In this document: positions 12,183-21,104 of the stretch, piece after piece
Numbering within the stretch: the stretch's first letter is position 1
How the letters are laid out: each line of letters starts with the position of its first letter
Assembly (NCBI RefSeq): GCF_036014175.1
Contig: NZ_CP107917.1
Location: 4,340,001 to 4,404,000 of the forward strand
Direction: 5' to 3'
Source of the DNA: Streptomyces sp. NBC_00443
Lineage (GTDB): Bacteria > Actinomycetota > Actinomycetes > Streptomycetales > Streptomycetaceae
DNA length: 64,000 bases
Translations under genes and position numbers: made by a program
Notes under the pieces: model-generated
The model's input: only the letters and a program-made list of their open reading frames with translations
Database searches by the model: none
Told to the model about the DNA's origin: nothing

Positions 12183-13055
12183 ATGCACCGACGACTTCGC
12201 GCCCGGCACCTCGCCGTGGGGCTCGGCGCGGCAGCCCTCGGGCTGACGCTCACCGCGGCCACGGTGAACGCCGCACCCGGCCGTACGACGACCACCGCGG
12301 CCGGCCCCGCGGTGACCGCAGCCGAGCGGTACGGCTGGGGCGACCCGCTGCCCCAGGGGTCGGACGAGTTCGACTACGGCTCCGAGGCGGGGCCCGCCGT
12401 ACCGGACCGCGACCGCTGGCGCCTGGCGGGCGGCGGCCCCGGCATGTGCTGGCCCGGCCACAGCGGCAACGGCCGCCGCTGCGACGTCAACACCCGCGTC
12501 GTCGGCGGCATCCTGCGCATGACCGGGAAGGCGAACGGCGACACCGGCTGGCTGGCCTCGTCGTACGGGCAGAAGTACGGCCGGTGGGAGGCCCGCGTCC
12601 GCTCCCGGGGCACCGCGCCCGACAACGGGCGGCAGTACCACCCGCTGCTGATCCTGTGGCCGGACTCGAACCGGCACCCCGAGGACGGCGAGTACGACTA
12701 CCTGGAGAACGGCGCCCCGGGCGAGCAGTGCGCCGAGGCCTTCCTGCACTACCCGCACCCCGAAGACGTGCCCGTGCAGCAGGAGTTCGCGCGCAAGTGC
12801 GGGGTGGACCTGACGCAGTGGCACAACGTCGCCGTCGAGTGGACCCCGGACCACGTGCGCGGCTTCATCGACGGCGAGGAGTGGTTCCGCTTCGCCGACG
12901 GGGCGGACGACGACCGCGACTGCATGCAGTGCGCCCCGTCGATGCACCAGACCATCCAGCTCGACAACTTCCACGGCGACGACCTGCAGAGCGCGGTCTA
13001 CGAAGTGGACTGGGCCCGGGTCTACGACCTGCCGGACGACGAAAGCGTGAGGTGA
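12183..13055 (+). CDS. Secreted glycoside hydrolase family 16 protein
   Basis: The 290-residue product has a signal peptide (cleavage near VNAAPG, residue about 32) and a GH16 jelly-roll domain. The catalytic signature is GEYDYLE, which matches the family ExDxxE with nucleophile and acid/base glutamates. SYGQKYGRWEARVR and the late QTIQLDNF segment are also typical. Four or more cysteines (CW, RRC, KC, DC-MQC) suggest disulfides. Family members cleave beta-1,3 or beta-1,4 glucans or galactans; the exact substrate cannot be told. The gene ends 5 nt before a membrane-protein gene. Confidence 0.85.
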   Translation: MHRRLRARHLAVGLGAAALGLTLTAATVNAAPGRTTTTAAGPAVTAAERYGWGDPLPQGSDEFDYGSEAGPAVPDRDRWRLAGGGPGMCWPGHSGNGRRCDVNTRVVGGILRMTGKANGDTGWLASSYGQKYGRWEARVRSRGTAPDNGRQYHPLLILWPDSNRHPEDGEYDYLENGAPGEQCAEAFLHYPHPEDVPVQQEFARKCGVDLTQWHNVAVEWTPDHVRGFIDGEEWFRFADGADDDRDCMQCAPSMHQTIQLDNFHGDDLQSAVYEVDWARVYDLPDDESVR

Positions 13056-13060
13056 ACGCG

Positions 13061-13549
13061 ATGCAGAGCTCTTCCCACCAGCCCGAGCAGGCCGGCCCGG
13101 CTTCTCCCCAGGGGGTGCGCATGCCCGGGGCAGTCATCTTCGTCCTCGTGGTCGTGGCCGTGCACGCACTTGGTACGGCGTTCGGCGGCTGGGCGGTCCT
13201 CGAGGAGAACCGGAGCAAGCAGGAGCACGGGCAGGACCTGCTCATGCCGATGGGCATGGCCTGGTTCCTGGCGCTCTTCTGCTGGGGGCTGGCGGCGCTG
13301 CTGACCGCCTGCGTCGTGCTGGCCCGCAAGCGCCGCGGCTGGGTCCGTGTGGTGCTGATCGTGTGCCTGTCGTTCGTGGCGTTGTCGACGGCCGTCGGCT
13401 TCCTCGGCTCGCTGGCCTCCGGGGCGCCCAACCTCGCGACGTTCGTGGTCGCCGGCATCGACGTGGCGGCCCTGTGGATGGTGAGCGGCGCGACCGGCCG
13501 CGGCTACTTCTCCGTACGCAACCCGGCGTCCCCGTACATCCAGGGGTGA
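13061..13549 (+). CDS. Integral membrane protein of unknown function
   Basis: The 162-residue protein has four predicted transmembrane helices (about residues 23-45, 67-88, 97-120, 125-145) and a short soluble N-terminus. The ATG at 13061 is chosen for GAGGTGA 5 nt upstream. It starts 5 nt after the GH16 stop and ends 6 nt before the next gene, so 12183-15010 may be one operon. No family is recognised. Confidence 0.75.
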   Translation: MQSSSHQPEQAGPASPQGVRMPGAVIFVLVVVAVHALGTAFGGWAVLEENRSKQEHGQDLLMPMGMAWFLALFCWGLAALLTACVVLARKRRGWVRVVLIVCLSFVALSTAVGFLGSLASGAPNLATFVVAGIDVAALWMVSGATGRGYFSVRNPASPYIQG

Positions 13550-13555
13550 CGGCCC

Positions 13556-15010
13556 ATGGACTCCCCGGCATTCGCCCACGGCCCCTTCGTACCGCCCGAC
13601 GAGCCCCCGCGGCCTCCCGCGCCGGCCAGGCCCCCGCGCCCGAGCGACCCGGTGGCAGCGGCGCTCGGCAACGCCTCGCTGCTCGGCATCGGCTACATGC
13701 TGCTGGGTCACTGGCGGCTGGCCGCGTTCGCGGCCATCGGCACGGGCTGGCTCCTCAACGTCGCCGTGTCGACCGCCGACACCTGGGCGGAGATCCTGCT
13801 GCTCGTGTGGTGGGCGGCCGGCACCGCACACGGCTGGTCCCTGGCACACGGGCGCGCCGAGCACGTCGTACGACGCGGGCAGCGCGCGGTCACGCTCGCC
13901 CTCACTGTCGCGGTACTGCTGACCGCCGTGCTGCTGCGGGTCGGCGCGTACGGCATCGAGAACCGCGTGACCGAGGCCCGCGAGCGCGGCGACTGCGAGG
14001 CGGCCGTGGCCGCGCAGGGCGAGGTGGGGCTCGGCCACCGCCTGGCGGGCGCCCCGGTGGTCGAACCCGGCGAGGCGGTGGTGGAGGCGTGCCGGCGGCT
14101 GGAGCGGGCCGCGCTCACGCTGACCGGCGCCGCGCGGGACGGGAGCACTGAGGACCTGGAGCGCGGCTTCCGTGCCCTCTCCGGCGTCCTTGAGGAGCCC
14201 GGCAACGAGCAGACCGTCAGGACGGTGCTGGACACCTTCCTAGCCGGCCTGCCCACCGAGGACTCCTGCGCCACCGCCGACATCGCCGGCTGGCTGCGCG
14301 ACCGCAAGCCCTCCCGTGACGTACTGGACCGGGGCGCCGCCGCCGCGAAGCGCACGGAACCCGCGGCGCTGGTGGGCTGCGGCGACCACCTGATGTCCGA
14401 GGACGCCTGGCAGCAGGCACAGGCCCGCTACCAGCACCTCCTCGACACCTACCCCGACGACGACCGCGCGGACGAGGCCCGCGGCGGCGTGAAGAAGGCC
14501 ACCCTCGCCCTCGAACTGCAGAAGGTGCGCGCTCTGGTCACGGACGCGTACGACGCGAAGTCGGGCTACTGCGACGCTCCGGCCAGGTACAGCGGTGCCC
14601 CGGCGTACCGCAAGGGGTCCAACCGCGCGCTGTTCCTCGGCGACACCGAGTACACCGGGCAGCTCCCCGGCGGCTGGCGCACCGACGACCCGGCCAAGGC
14701 CGCGCTCGTGGTCTGCGCGGACACGGCGGAGAACGGGACCGCCGTCGAAACCTGCTCCTACGAGAACGACAAGTCCGAGTACCTCCCCTACTCGGTGACC
14801 TTTTACAAGGTCAAGATCCCGCTGAAGGTGTACGAGCTGCGCACCGGAAAGCGCGTCGACCCACGCTCGGTGCAGATCGGCGGCACGAGCTGCCCGCGGA
14901 CCCTGTACTACGAGTACTACGGCAGCTACGACTACGGGCCTGGCGACGAGTTCGTCTCCACGTCCAAGTCCGGTGTGCGGGACGCCTTCCGGCCGGTCGT
15001 CGAGCGGTGA
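13556..15010 (+). CDS. Membrane-anchored protein with helical and C-terminal cysteine-containing domains
   Basis: The 484-residue product has a Pro-rich N-terminus, three or four transmembrane helices in residues about 40-145, then a long extracytoplasmic part. Residues about 145-320 are helical and look TPR-like (WQQAQARYQHLLDTYPDDDRA). Residues about 330-480 form a mixed domain with cysteines in YCDAP, VVCAD, ETCSY and SCPRT. It follows the small membrane-protein gene by 6 nt and is followed by a strong terminator. Function is unknown; operon neighbours suggest a cell-envelope role. Confidence 0.75.
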   Translation: MDSPAFAHGPFVPPDEPPRPPAPARPPRPSDPVAAALGNASLLGIGYMLLGHWRLAAFAAIGTGWLLNVAVSTADTWAEILLLVWWAAGTAHGWSLAHGRAEHVVRRGQRAVTLALTVAVLLTAVLLRVGAYGIENRVTEARERGDCEAAVAAQGEVGLGHRLAGAPVVEPGEAVVEACRRLERAALTLTGAARDGSTEDLERGFRALSGVLEEPGNEQTVRTVLDTFLAGLPTEDSCATADIAGWLRDRKPSRDVLDRGAAAAKRTEPAALVGCGDHLMSEDAWQQAQARYQHLLDTYPDDDRADEARGGVKKATLALELQKVRALVTDAYDAKSGYCDAPARYSGAPAYRKGSNRALFLGDTEYTGQLPGGWRTDDPAKAALVVCADTAENGTAVETCSYENDKSEYLPYSVTFYKVKIPLKVYELRTGKRVDPRSVQIGGTSCPRTLYYEYYGSYDYGPGDEFVSTSKSGVRDAFRPVVER

Positions 15011-15020
15011 CCTCCAGGCG

Positions 15021-15060
15021 CGTCCGCCGGCCCAGGAACTCCCGAGGGCCGGCGGACGTT
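15021..15060 (+). terminator. Terminator after the 12183-15010 gene cluster
   Basis: CGTCCGCCGGCCC (15021-15033) and GGGCCGGCGGACG (15046-15058) are perfect 13-bp arms around a 12-nt loop, followed by TTTG, 10 nt after the stop codon. Confidence 0.85.
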
Positions 15061-15136
15061 TGCAGGACGACACACGGAACACATGCAACACACGCAGTCG
15101 ACCTGAACGACATGGGCTGAAGCCGAGGTGGCACGG

Positions 15137-15685
15137 ATGGCGATGTGGGATCGGATCAAGGACCAGGCCAAGGGTCTGCAGCAGGCGCAGGCCGGGCGGA
15201 GCTCCGGCGGGCACGGGCGGCCGGGTTCCGGGTCCTCGGGAGGATCCAAGGCCCAGCTGGTGAGCACACTCAAGACGCAGCTCACCTCACTCAAGACGGA
15301 GCTGAAGAGCGGTGCCTACCGGGACGCCAGCATGGCCATGTGTGCCCTGGTCGCCGCCGCCGACGGCAATGTCGACCCGGCCGAGCGCCAGCACGTGGAG
15401 TCGCTGATCCTGAACAACGACGTCCTGCAGAACTTCCCCTCCGAGCAGCTGCGGCAGCGCTTCAACAAGCACGTCGACCAGCTGTCCTTCAACTTCCAGC
15501 AGGGCAAGACCGAGGCCCTGCAGGAGATCGCCAAGGCCGCCAAGAAGCCGACGGAGGCCCGGGCGGTCGTCCAGACCGGCTTCGTCGTGGCAGGCGCTGA
15601 CGGCTACATCGCACCGGCGGAGGAGCAGGTCCTGCGCGAGGCTTGCTCGACGCTCGGGTTGTCCCCCCAGGAATTCGGCCTCTGA
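15137..15685 (+). CDS. TerB-like tellurite-resistance family protein
   Basis: The 182-residue product has a Gly/Ser-rich N-terminus and a TerB-like helical domain (about 50-180) with the two metal-site-like motifs VAAADGNVDPAE and VAGADGYIAPAE, both of the ADGxxxxxE type typical of the family. TerB proteins are linked to tellurite and envelope or phage stress and interact with TerC-type membrane proteins; no other ter gene is nearby. ATG 15137 is preceded by GAGG at about 9 nt; ATG 15143 is also possible. Confidence 0.85.
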   Translation: MAMWDRIKDQAKGLQQAQAGRSSGGHGRPGSGSSGGSKAQLVSTLKTQLTSLKTELKSGAYRDASMAMCALVAAADGNVDPAERQHVESLILNNDVLQNFPSEQLRQRFNKHVDQLSFNFQQGKTEALQEIAKAAKKPTEARAVVQTGFVVAGADGYIAPAEEQVLREACSTLGLSPQEFGL

Positions 15686-15739
15686 CAGCACCACTGTTCA
15701 CTCGACTGCCCCCCGGCCGCTGCTCAGGCTCCGCAGGTG

Positions 15740-16240
15740 CTACCCGTGGTGCGGAGGATGCGGCGGTGGGGGCGGCATAGTCGTCAGGTCCGGGGCAGGC
15801 TCCGGCCAGACCAGCAGGAGTGGGCAGGGGGCGTGGTCCACGACGAAGCGGCTCGCGGGGCCGAGGCTGTGGGGGCCGAGGGTGGCGCGGTCGCCGTCGC
15901 GGGCCAGGATGAGCAGTTCGGCGCCCTCCGTCGCGGCGACGACCTCGCGCTCGGCGCGGCCGGAGCGCTCCACGCGGGTGCACGGGCGGTCGAGACGCTC
16001 GGTTGCCGCCTGCAGCAGGCTCTCGGCGGAGGCGGCGGCGAGATGCTCGACGCGGGTGCCGGGGTCGCGCTCGGGGTGGCCCCGGCCGAGCAGCCCGGCG
16101 AACGCGCCGTGCGCGGCGTCCGCGGCCTCGTGCCCGGTGACATGCAGCAGGACCACCTCGGCGTCCTGCGGCGCATGCCGTCGCGCGGCGTCCACACAGG
16201 CCGGCCAGGTGCCTTCGACGATCCAGACGACCACCGCCAT
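15740..16240 (-). CDS. Universal stress protein (UspA)-like
   Basis: The 166-residue product is a single Usp-like domain: VVVWIVEGTW at the N-terminus, LLHVTGHEA strand, and a late GPHSLGPASRFVVDHAPCPLLLV segment that corresponds to the usual Usp C-terminal strand. The canonical ATP motif GxxGS is altered to GPHSLG, so nucleotide binding is uncertain. It ends with a Pro/His tail. Its start codon lies 4 nt after the stop of the permease gene, so both are probably co-transcribed. Confidence 0.75.
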   Translation of the reverse strand: MAVVVWIVEGTWPACVDAARRHAPQDAEVVLLHVTGHEAADAAHGAFAGLLGRGHPERDPGTRVEHLAAASAESLLQAATERLDRPCTRVERSGRAEREVVAATEGAELLILARDGDRATLGPHSLGPASRFVVDHAPCPLLLVWPEPAPDLTTMPPPPPHPPHHG

Positions 16241-16244
16241 GGGA

Positions 16245-17549
16245 TCAGCCTCCTCCGATCACGGCCAGTGAGGCCCACAGTGACAGCACCGCGGCGAGGA
16301 GGCTCGCCGGTACGGCGTACAACCCGAGCCGGGTGAACTCCCCCAGCTCCACCTCCGCGTCATGCGCGTGGACGATACGCCGCCACAGCAGAGTGGCGAG
16401 CGAGCCGGCGTAGGTGAGGTTGGGGCCGATGTTCACCCCGAGCAGCACCGCGAGGACCGCGCCGGGGCCGGAGCCGGCGGCCAGCGGCAGCAGGACCAGC
16501 ACCGCGGGCAGGTTGTTGATGACATTGGCCAGTACGGCCGCCAGCGCCGCCAGCCCGAGCAGGGCCGCCAGCCCGGTGCCGTCGGGGATGAGATGGCCCA
16601 GGGCCGTGTCGAGCCCGTTGTCGACGACCGCGCGGACCACGATCCCGAGCGCCAGCACGAAGGCCAGGAACGGCACCGAGACGGACCGCAGCAGCGCCTT
16701 GGGGGACGTACTGCGCCGCAGCAGGGCCCGCACCGCGAGGACGGCCGCGCCGGCCAGCGCCGCCCAGGCCGGATCGATGCCGACGGCCGACGTCAGCACG
16801 AACCCGGCCAGCGTGCAGCCCACGGTCACCAGGGCGAACAGCGGTAGTTCGGGGGCGTCGGCAGTGTGCGGTGCCTGGGCCCCGGCGTCCAGGTCGGTGG
16901 CGAAGAAGCGCCGGAAGACGACGTACTCCACGGCGATCGCGGCCAGCCACGGCAGCGCCATCAGCGCGGCGAACCGGGTGAAGCTGAGCCCGCTGGCGGC
17001 GAACGCCAGCAGGTTGGTGAGGTTGGACACCGGCAGGAGCAGGGAGGCCGTGTTGGAGAGGTGCGTGCAGGCGTAGACGTGCGGCTTGGGGCGGGCCCCG
17101 AGCCGGGCCGCCGTCGCGAACACCACCGGCGTGAGCAGCACCACCGTGGCGTCCAGGCTGAGTACGGCCGTGATCGCCGACGCGGCCAGGAACACCTGCA
17201 TCAGCAGGCGGCGCGGCCGGCCGGCGGCCGTACGCGCCATCCATGCCCCGCAGGCCTGGAACAGTCCCTCGTCGTCGCAGAGTTGGGCAAGGACCAGGAC
17301 GGCCGCGAGGAAGCCGATGACCGGCCCGAGCTGCTCGGCCTCGTCCAGCGCGTGGCCCGGGGAGATCGCGCCGGTCGCCACCACCAGCGCCGCGGCCGGT
17401 ACGGCGACCACGGCCTCCGGCCAGTTGAAGGGTCGGACGACGGCACAGACCAGCACGAGCACGAGCATGGCCACGGACAGCGTCTCGGCGAGCGGGGTGT
17501 TCAGGTTCGGTCCTTCCGTGCAGCGACGGCCGGGCCGCCGGTGGATCAC
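16245..17549 (-). CDS. ArsB/NhaD-type (SLC13-like) ion permease
   Basis: The 434-residue protein has about 11-12 transmembrane helices and motifs of the ion transporter superfamily: LSLDATVVLLTPVVF with a conserved Asp-Ala-Thr turn, HLSNTASLLLPVSNLTNLL and the mirrored ANVINNLPAVLVLLP plus LGVNIGPNLTYAGSLATLLW. These match ArsB and related arsenite/anion permeases. No ars genes are adjacent; the partner is a Usp-like gene 4 nt downstream. The start is uncertain: GTG 17549 is weakly supported, and a CTG about 45 nt inside has AAGGA upstream. Confidence 0.85.
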   Translation of the reverse strand: MIHRRPGRRCTEGPNLNTPLAETLSVAMLVLVLVCAVVRPFNWPEAVVAVPAAALVVATGAISPGHALDEAEQLGPVIGFLAAVLVLAQLCDDEGLFQACGAWMARTAAGRPRRLLMQVFLAASAITAVLSLDATVVLLTPVVFATAARLGARPKPHVYACTHLSNTASLLLPVSNLTNLLAFAASGLSFTRFAALMALPWLAAIAVEYVVFRRFFATDLDAGAQAPHTADAPELPLFALVTVGCTLAGFVLTSAVGIDPAWAALAGAAVLAVRALLRRSTSPKALLRSVSVPFLAFVLALGIVVRAVVDNGLDTALGHLIPDGTGLAALLGLAALAAVLANVINNLPAVLVLLPLAAGSGPGAVLAVLLGVNIGPNLTYAGSLATLLWRRIVHAHDAEVELGEFTRLGLYAVPASLLAAVLSLWASLAVIGGG

Positions 17550-17627
17550 GCCGCACGGTACTCCGCGAAGGTGAGCCGGGCCTGACGTCGTCTCCCCGAC
17601 GCCCTGACGGGCCCACGCCGCCGGACG

Positions 17628-18491
17628 TCAGACGTCGCCCTGCGACTCCGCGTCCGGCCGGAAGGTGACCGCGCGGCCCGAGAAGCGGGCGCTGAGGCCG
17701 TCGGCCGTGGGGGTGACCGAGCGCAGATGCAGCCCTTCGGGGATGTTCCGCAGCTGGATCGGTTGCTGGAAGACCTTGTCGAGCACCGCGCTCCCGACGC
17801 CGGGCAACGCCCCGCCCGAGACGGTGAAGTCGTCGAAGACGATGCGGTTTCCGGAGTCCGCCGTCACGGTCGTCGTCACGGTGACCTCCTCACCGAGGGG
17901 CAGGAGGACGACCGCGCTCACCCGGCCCGGACGGCGGCCCTGGGAGATCTCCAGCCCGAGCGCGTTCGAGACGTCCGCGTACGACAGGAAGGCGGTCGCC
18001 TCCGCACTGCGGGCCCGTGCCTCGCCGTCGTCGTCGGACTTCGTCAACCCGTCGAGCCGGAGAGAGAGTTCGCTCACCGGCAGCGGGCGCGTTGTCCCGC
18101 GGGCCGGTATGTCGCGGGCGGTGATGTCGACGTGGTCCAGGGTGCCGGACGCCGCCTGCGTCACCACGGGGAAGCCGCGGACGTGCACCTCCGGCTCGAC
18201 GGGTGTGTTCATGCCCTCCTGGAACGCCTTCGCCGTACGTGACTCGATGCGCGCCGCCGCGAACCGGTCGGCGGCGACGGGGAGGAGGGTCAGCGTGACC
18301 AGGGCGGCGACGGCGACGGCGGTGACTCGTCGCCGGCTGCGGTGGGGGCGGCGGGGCTCGTTCGGATCCATCGGCTCGTGCGGGGCGTACGGCTCGTAGG
18401 GCTCATACGCCGACTCGTAGGCGTGGTCGGGGTTGTGGTCATGGTCGGGGCCGTAGCCGTAGTCATGTCCGTGCTGTTGGGACCGGCGCAT
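17628..18491 (-). CDS. DUF2993 (LmeA-like) membrane-anchored lipid-binding protein
   Basis: The 287-residue product has a His/Asp/Tyr/Pro-rich cytosolic N-terminus (about 1-50), one transmembrane helix (about 55-78) and an extracytoplasmic DUF2993 domain with VHVRGFPVVTQAASGTLDHV near its start. Proteins of this family resemble phospholipid-binding tubular lipid-binding folds and are linked to envelope lipid or lipomannan handling in mycobacteria. It precedes no clear partner; the TetR-type gene upstream on the same strand ends 14 nt before its start. Confidence 0.82.
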   Translation of the reverse strand: MRRSQQHGHDYGYGPDHDHNPDHAYESAYEPYEPYAPHEPMDPNEPRRPHRSRRRVTAVAVAALVTLTLLPVAADRFAAARIESRTAKAFQEGMNTPVEPEVHVRGFPVVTQAASGTLDHVDITARDIPARGTTRPLPVSELSLRLDGLTKSDDDGEARARSAEATAFLSYADVSNALGLEISQGRRPGRVSAVVLLPLGEEVTVTTTVTADSGNRIVFDDFTVSGGALPGVGSAVLDKVFQQPIQLRNIPEGLHLRSVTPTADGLSARFSGRAVTFRPDAESQGDV

Positions 18492-18505
18492 GCGCGGTGG
18501 CCTCC

Positions 18506-19207
18506 TCAGTGGGGTCGGTGGGGCGGACGGATCCGGTCGGTGGCGTGCAGCCGCCGGACCGTGACGGCGGCTGTGTCGCTGTCGACTCCGGCGGCGATCA
18601 GCGCGGCGGTGGCGGCTCCCGTGCCGTCGTCAGCCCAGATCCCGGAGTTGACCGTGCCGAGCAGGGCGAGCAGGTGGGCCTCGATGGCGCCGCTGAGCGG
18701 TCCGGCCGGTACGGCGCCGTGGAACACACCCTGACGCTGCCCTTCGGCGAGAATGCCGGCGACCCGCTCGCGGGCCGGGGCGAGGAGGTCGCTCACCTGC
18801 TCGCTGCCCAGGTCCTGGTGGGCGAGGCCCATCAGCGTGCGGTAGCAGTCGCCGACCGGCCACAGGGTGAGGACGAAGTGGGCCAGGGCACTCGCGGGGC
18901 CGGGGTCGGGTGCGCCCGGGCCGGTCCCGCTCGCATCGGTCCCGCTCGCATCGGTCCCGCTCGTGTCGGCGACGGCAAGGCGTATCGCCTCCGCCGCCTC
19001 CCCGGCGAGCCCCTCCACCAGCGCCGCCCGGCCGGTGAAGTGCGTGTAGACGGTGCGCCGTGCCACCCCCGCGGCTTCGGCGATGTCGCCGAGGCTGCAC
19101 TCGGGGTTGCGGCCCAGTTCCCGCAGGGCCGCGTCCAGGATGCGGGCGCGCGTGGCACGCGTCGTACGGCGGCGGCGTACGGGGTGCGGGGCTGTCGGGC
19201 TGGTCAC
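18506..19207 (-). CDS. TetR-family regulator, likely repressor of the adjacent MFS pump
   Basis: The 233-residue product has a TetR HTH (SLGDIAEAAGVARRTVYTHF, about residues 40-60) and a ligand domain with WPVGDCYRTLMGLAHQDLG. The GTG at 19207 has GAGG 8 nt upstream. It is divergent from the MFS gene at 19328 and a perfect 12-bp inverted repeat lies between them. A repeat-encoded linker GTDASGTDASGTG sits in the ligand domain. It is clearly paralogous to the TetR protein at 21888-22544 (shared WPVGDxYR, LAPAR and GQRxGVFH segments). Confidence 0.92.
   Translation of the reverse strand: MTSPTAPHPVRRRRTTRATRARILDAALRELGRNPECSLGDIAEAAGVARRTVYTHFTGRAALVEGLAGEAAEAIRLAVADTSGTDASGTDASGTGPGAPDPGPASALAHFVLTLWPVGDCYRTLMGLAHQDLGSEQVSDLLAPARERVAGILAEGQRQGVFHGAVPAGPLSGAIEAHLLALLGTVNSGIWADDGTGAATAALIAAGVDSDTAAVTVRRLHATDRIRPPHRPH
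18923..18967. repeat. Three 15-bp tandem repeats inside the TetR gene
   Basis: The unit GGTCCCGCTCGCATC occurs at 18923-18937 and 18938-18952, with an imperfect third copy at 18953-18967. It keeps the reading frame and encodes the repeated GTDAS motif in the ligand domain, so copy-number changes would change protein length without a frameshift. Confidence 0.85.
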
Positions 19208-19253
19208 GTCGGCACCTCGGTGCGGAGGGAGGGGTCGGGTGGGCTCACCGCGA

Positions 19254-19304
19254 TATTTGCACATCGGCGGGCAAGAAACTAGTCTGCTCATTGATGTGCA
19301 AATA
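19254..19304 (+). promoter_or_regulatory. MFS promoter with paired TetR operator half-sites
   Basis: TATTTGCACATC (19254-19265) and GATGTGCAAATA (19293-19304) are perfect 12-bp inverted copies separated by 27 bp. A promoter fits between: -35 TTGCAC (19257-19262), a 17-bp spacer and -10 TAGTCT (19280-19285). One arm covers the -35 box and the other lies at the expected transcription start, which suits repression by the divergent TetR protein. Confidence 0.8.
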
Positions 19305-19327
19305 ACTCACCTCCCCTGGGAGTCCCC

Positions 19328-20983
19328 GTGCCCTTCCTTGCCACCACACCCGTCGAGAAGATGACCGGGCCGTACACACGGCGCTGGTGGGCACTGCTCG
19401 TGCTCTGCCTGAGCCTGCTGATCGTCGTCATGGCCAACACGTCGCTGATCGTGGCCGCGCCCGGCATGACCCGGGATCTGGACCTCACCAGCAGCGACCT
19501 GCAGTGGGTCATCGACGGCTACACCGTCCCGTACGCGGCGCTGATGCTCGTCCTGGGCGCGATCGGCGACAAGTACAGCCGCCGCGGCGCCCTGATCGTG
19601 GGCCTGCTGATCTTCGCGGGCGGATCCGTGATGGGCAGCCTGGTCGACGAGACCGCGCTCGTCATCACCGCCCGCGCGGTCATGGGAGTCGGTGCCGCCG
19701 TCGTCATGCCGGCCACCCTGTCCCTGCTGGTCGCGATCTTCCCTCGCGGTGAGCGCGCCAAGGCCATCACGGGCTGGACCGCCACCTCGGGCCTCGCCAT
19801 CGCCGTGGGCCCGCTGGTCGCCGGCTGGCTCCTGGAGGACCACGCCTGGGGGTCGACCTTCCTGATCAACGTGCCCATCGCGATCGTCGCCGCCGTCGGC
19901 GCGCTGGCGCTCGTGCCGCCGTCGAAGGCGGCGGGCATGGGCCGGATCGACTACGTCGGCGGGCTGCTGTCCATCGTCTCCGTCGGCTCGCTCGTGTACG
20001 CGGCCATCGAGGGCCCGCACTTCGGCTGGGGCGCCGGTCCGATCGCCGCGGCCGTGGCCGCCGGTGTCGGCCTGCTGGCCTTCGTCGCCTGGGAGCTGCG
20101 CCACCCGCACCCGATGCTGGACGTGCGCAAGTTCGCCCAGCGGCCGTTCAGCGGCTCGATGCTCGCGGTGCTGTTCTTCTTCTTCGGCACCTTCGGCTCG
20201 CTCTACTACGCCACCCAGTACCTCCAGTTCGTCCTCGGTTACGGGGCACTGGAGACCGGCGTACGGCTGCTGCCGCTGGCCGGTGCCGTCTTCGTCGGCG
20301 CCGCGGTGACCGGGCGGCTGACGCCGAAGCTCGGCGTGAAGGCCATGGTCGTCTCCGGCATGGTGATCGGCACGGCCGGCGTGTTCCTGCTCACCCTGAT
20401 CGACCAGGGCTCCTCGTACACCGACTTCCTGGCGTCGCTGATCATGCTGGGCTTCGCGATCGGTCTGAGCGTGTCCCCGGCCACCGACACGATCATGGGC
20501 TCCTTCCCCGAGTCCGAGCTGGGCGTCGGCGGCGGCGCGAACGACACCTCGCTGGAGCTGGGCGGTGCCCTGGGCATCGCGATCCTCGGCTCGCTGCTGG
20601 GTACGGCGTACCGCGACAAGCTCACGGAGCTGATCGGCGGCCAGCTGCCGCACTCCGCGCTGGAGACGGCCAAGGACTCGGTGGGCGGCGGTCTCGCGGT
20701 GGCCCAGGAGGTGGCGAAGAACCCGGCCGGCGGCGCCCAGCAGGCCCAGGCCCTCGTCGACGCCGTCCACGAGGCCTTCGCCCACGGCGTCGCCCAGACC
20801 AGCCTGATCGGCGGGATCATCATGGCCGCCGGCACGCTGATCGTCCTCGCCGTCCTTCCCGGCCACCGCAAGGCGGGCAAGCACCGCTCGGAGGGCGCGC
20901 AGGAGAAGTCGGAGCCTCAGGAGGAGCAGGAGATGAGGGAGACCCGCGACTCGCAGGAGGCCCACACGGGCGGCGCCGTCTGA
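19328..20983 (+). CDS. MFS transporter, DHA2 (EmrB/QacA) family, 14 helices
   Basis: The 551-residue protein has about 14 transmembrane helices and DHA2 motifs: LQWVIDGYTVPYAALMLVLG in helix region 2, a motif A-like GDKYSRRGAL loop, and the motif C-like WLLEDHAWGSTFLINVPI. The C-terminal tail is charged. The GTG at 19328 has GGGAG 6 nt upstream; an in-frame ATG at 19361 is less supported. It should be a proton-driven drug or metabolite exporter controlled by the divergent TetR-type regulator. Terminator at 21032-21065. Confidence 0.93.
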   Translation: MPFLATTPVEKMTGPYTRRWWALLVLCLSLLIVVMANTSLIVAAPGMTRDLDLTSSDLQWVIDGYTVPYAALMLVLGAIGDKYSRRGALIVGLLIFAGGSVMGSLVDETALVITARAVMGVGAAVVMPATLSLLVAIFPRGERAKAITGWTATSGLAIAVGPLVAGWLLEDHAWGSTFLINVPIAIVAAVGALALVPPSKAAGMGRIDYVGGLLSIVSVGSLVYAAIEGPHFGWGAGPIAAAVAAGVGLLAFVAWELRHPHPMLDVRKFAQRPFSGSMLAVLFFFFGTFGSLYYATQYLQFVLGYGALETGVRLLPLAGAVFVGAAVTGRLTPKLGVKAMVVSGMVIGTAGVFLLTLIDQGSSYTDFLASLIMLGFAIGLSVSPATDTIMGSFPESELGVGGGANDTSLELGGALGIAILGSLLGTAYRDKLTELIGGQLPHSALETAKDSVGGGLAVAQEVAKNPAGGAQQAQALVDAVHEAFAHGVAQTSLIGGIIMAAGTLIVLAVLPGHRKAGKHRSEGAQEKSEPQEEQEMRETRDSQEAHTGGAV

Positions 20984-21031
20984 GTCGCCACCACCCCTGA
21001 ACGGGCCGTGCCTTGAGCGGCGCACGGCCCC

Positions 21032-21065
21032 GGACGGTGCCGGGAGGGGACGCCCGGCACCGTCC
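21032..21065. terminator. Bidirectional terminator between convergent genes
   Basis: GGACGGTGCCGGG (21032-21044) and CCCGGCACCGTCC (21053-21065) are perfect 13-bp arms with an 8-nt loop. The hairpin lies 48 nt after the MFS stop and 40 nt after the stop of the convergent frameshifted gene. Confidence 0.85.
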
Positions 21066-21104
21066 TTCCCCTGTCGGGGGACGCTCTCGGGGGTCGCTCT
21101 CGGG

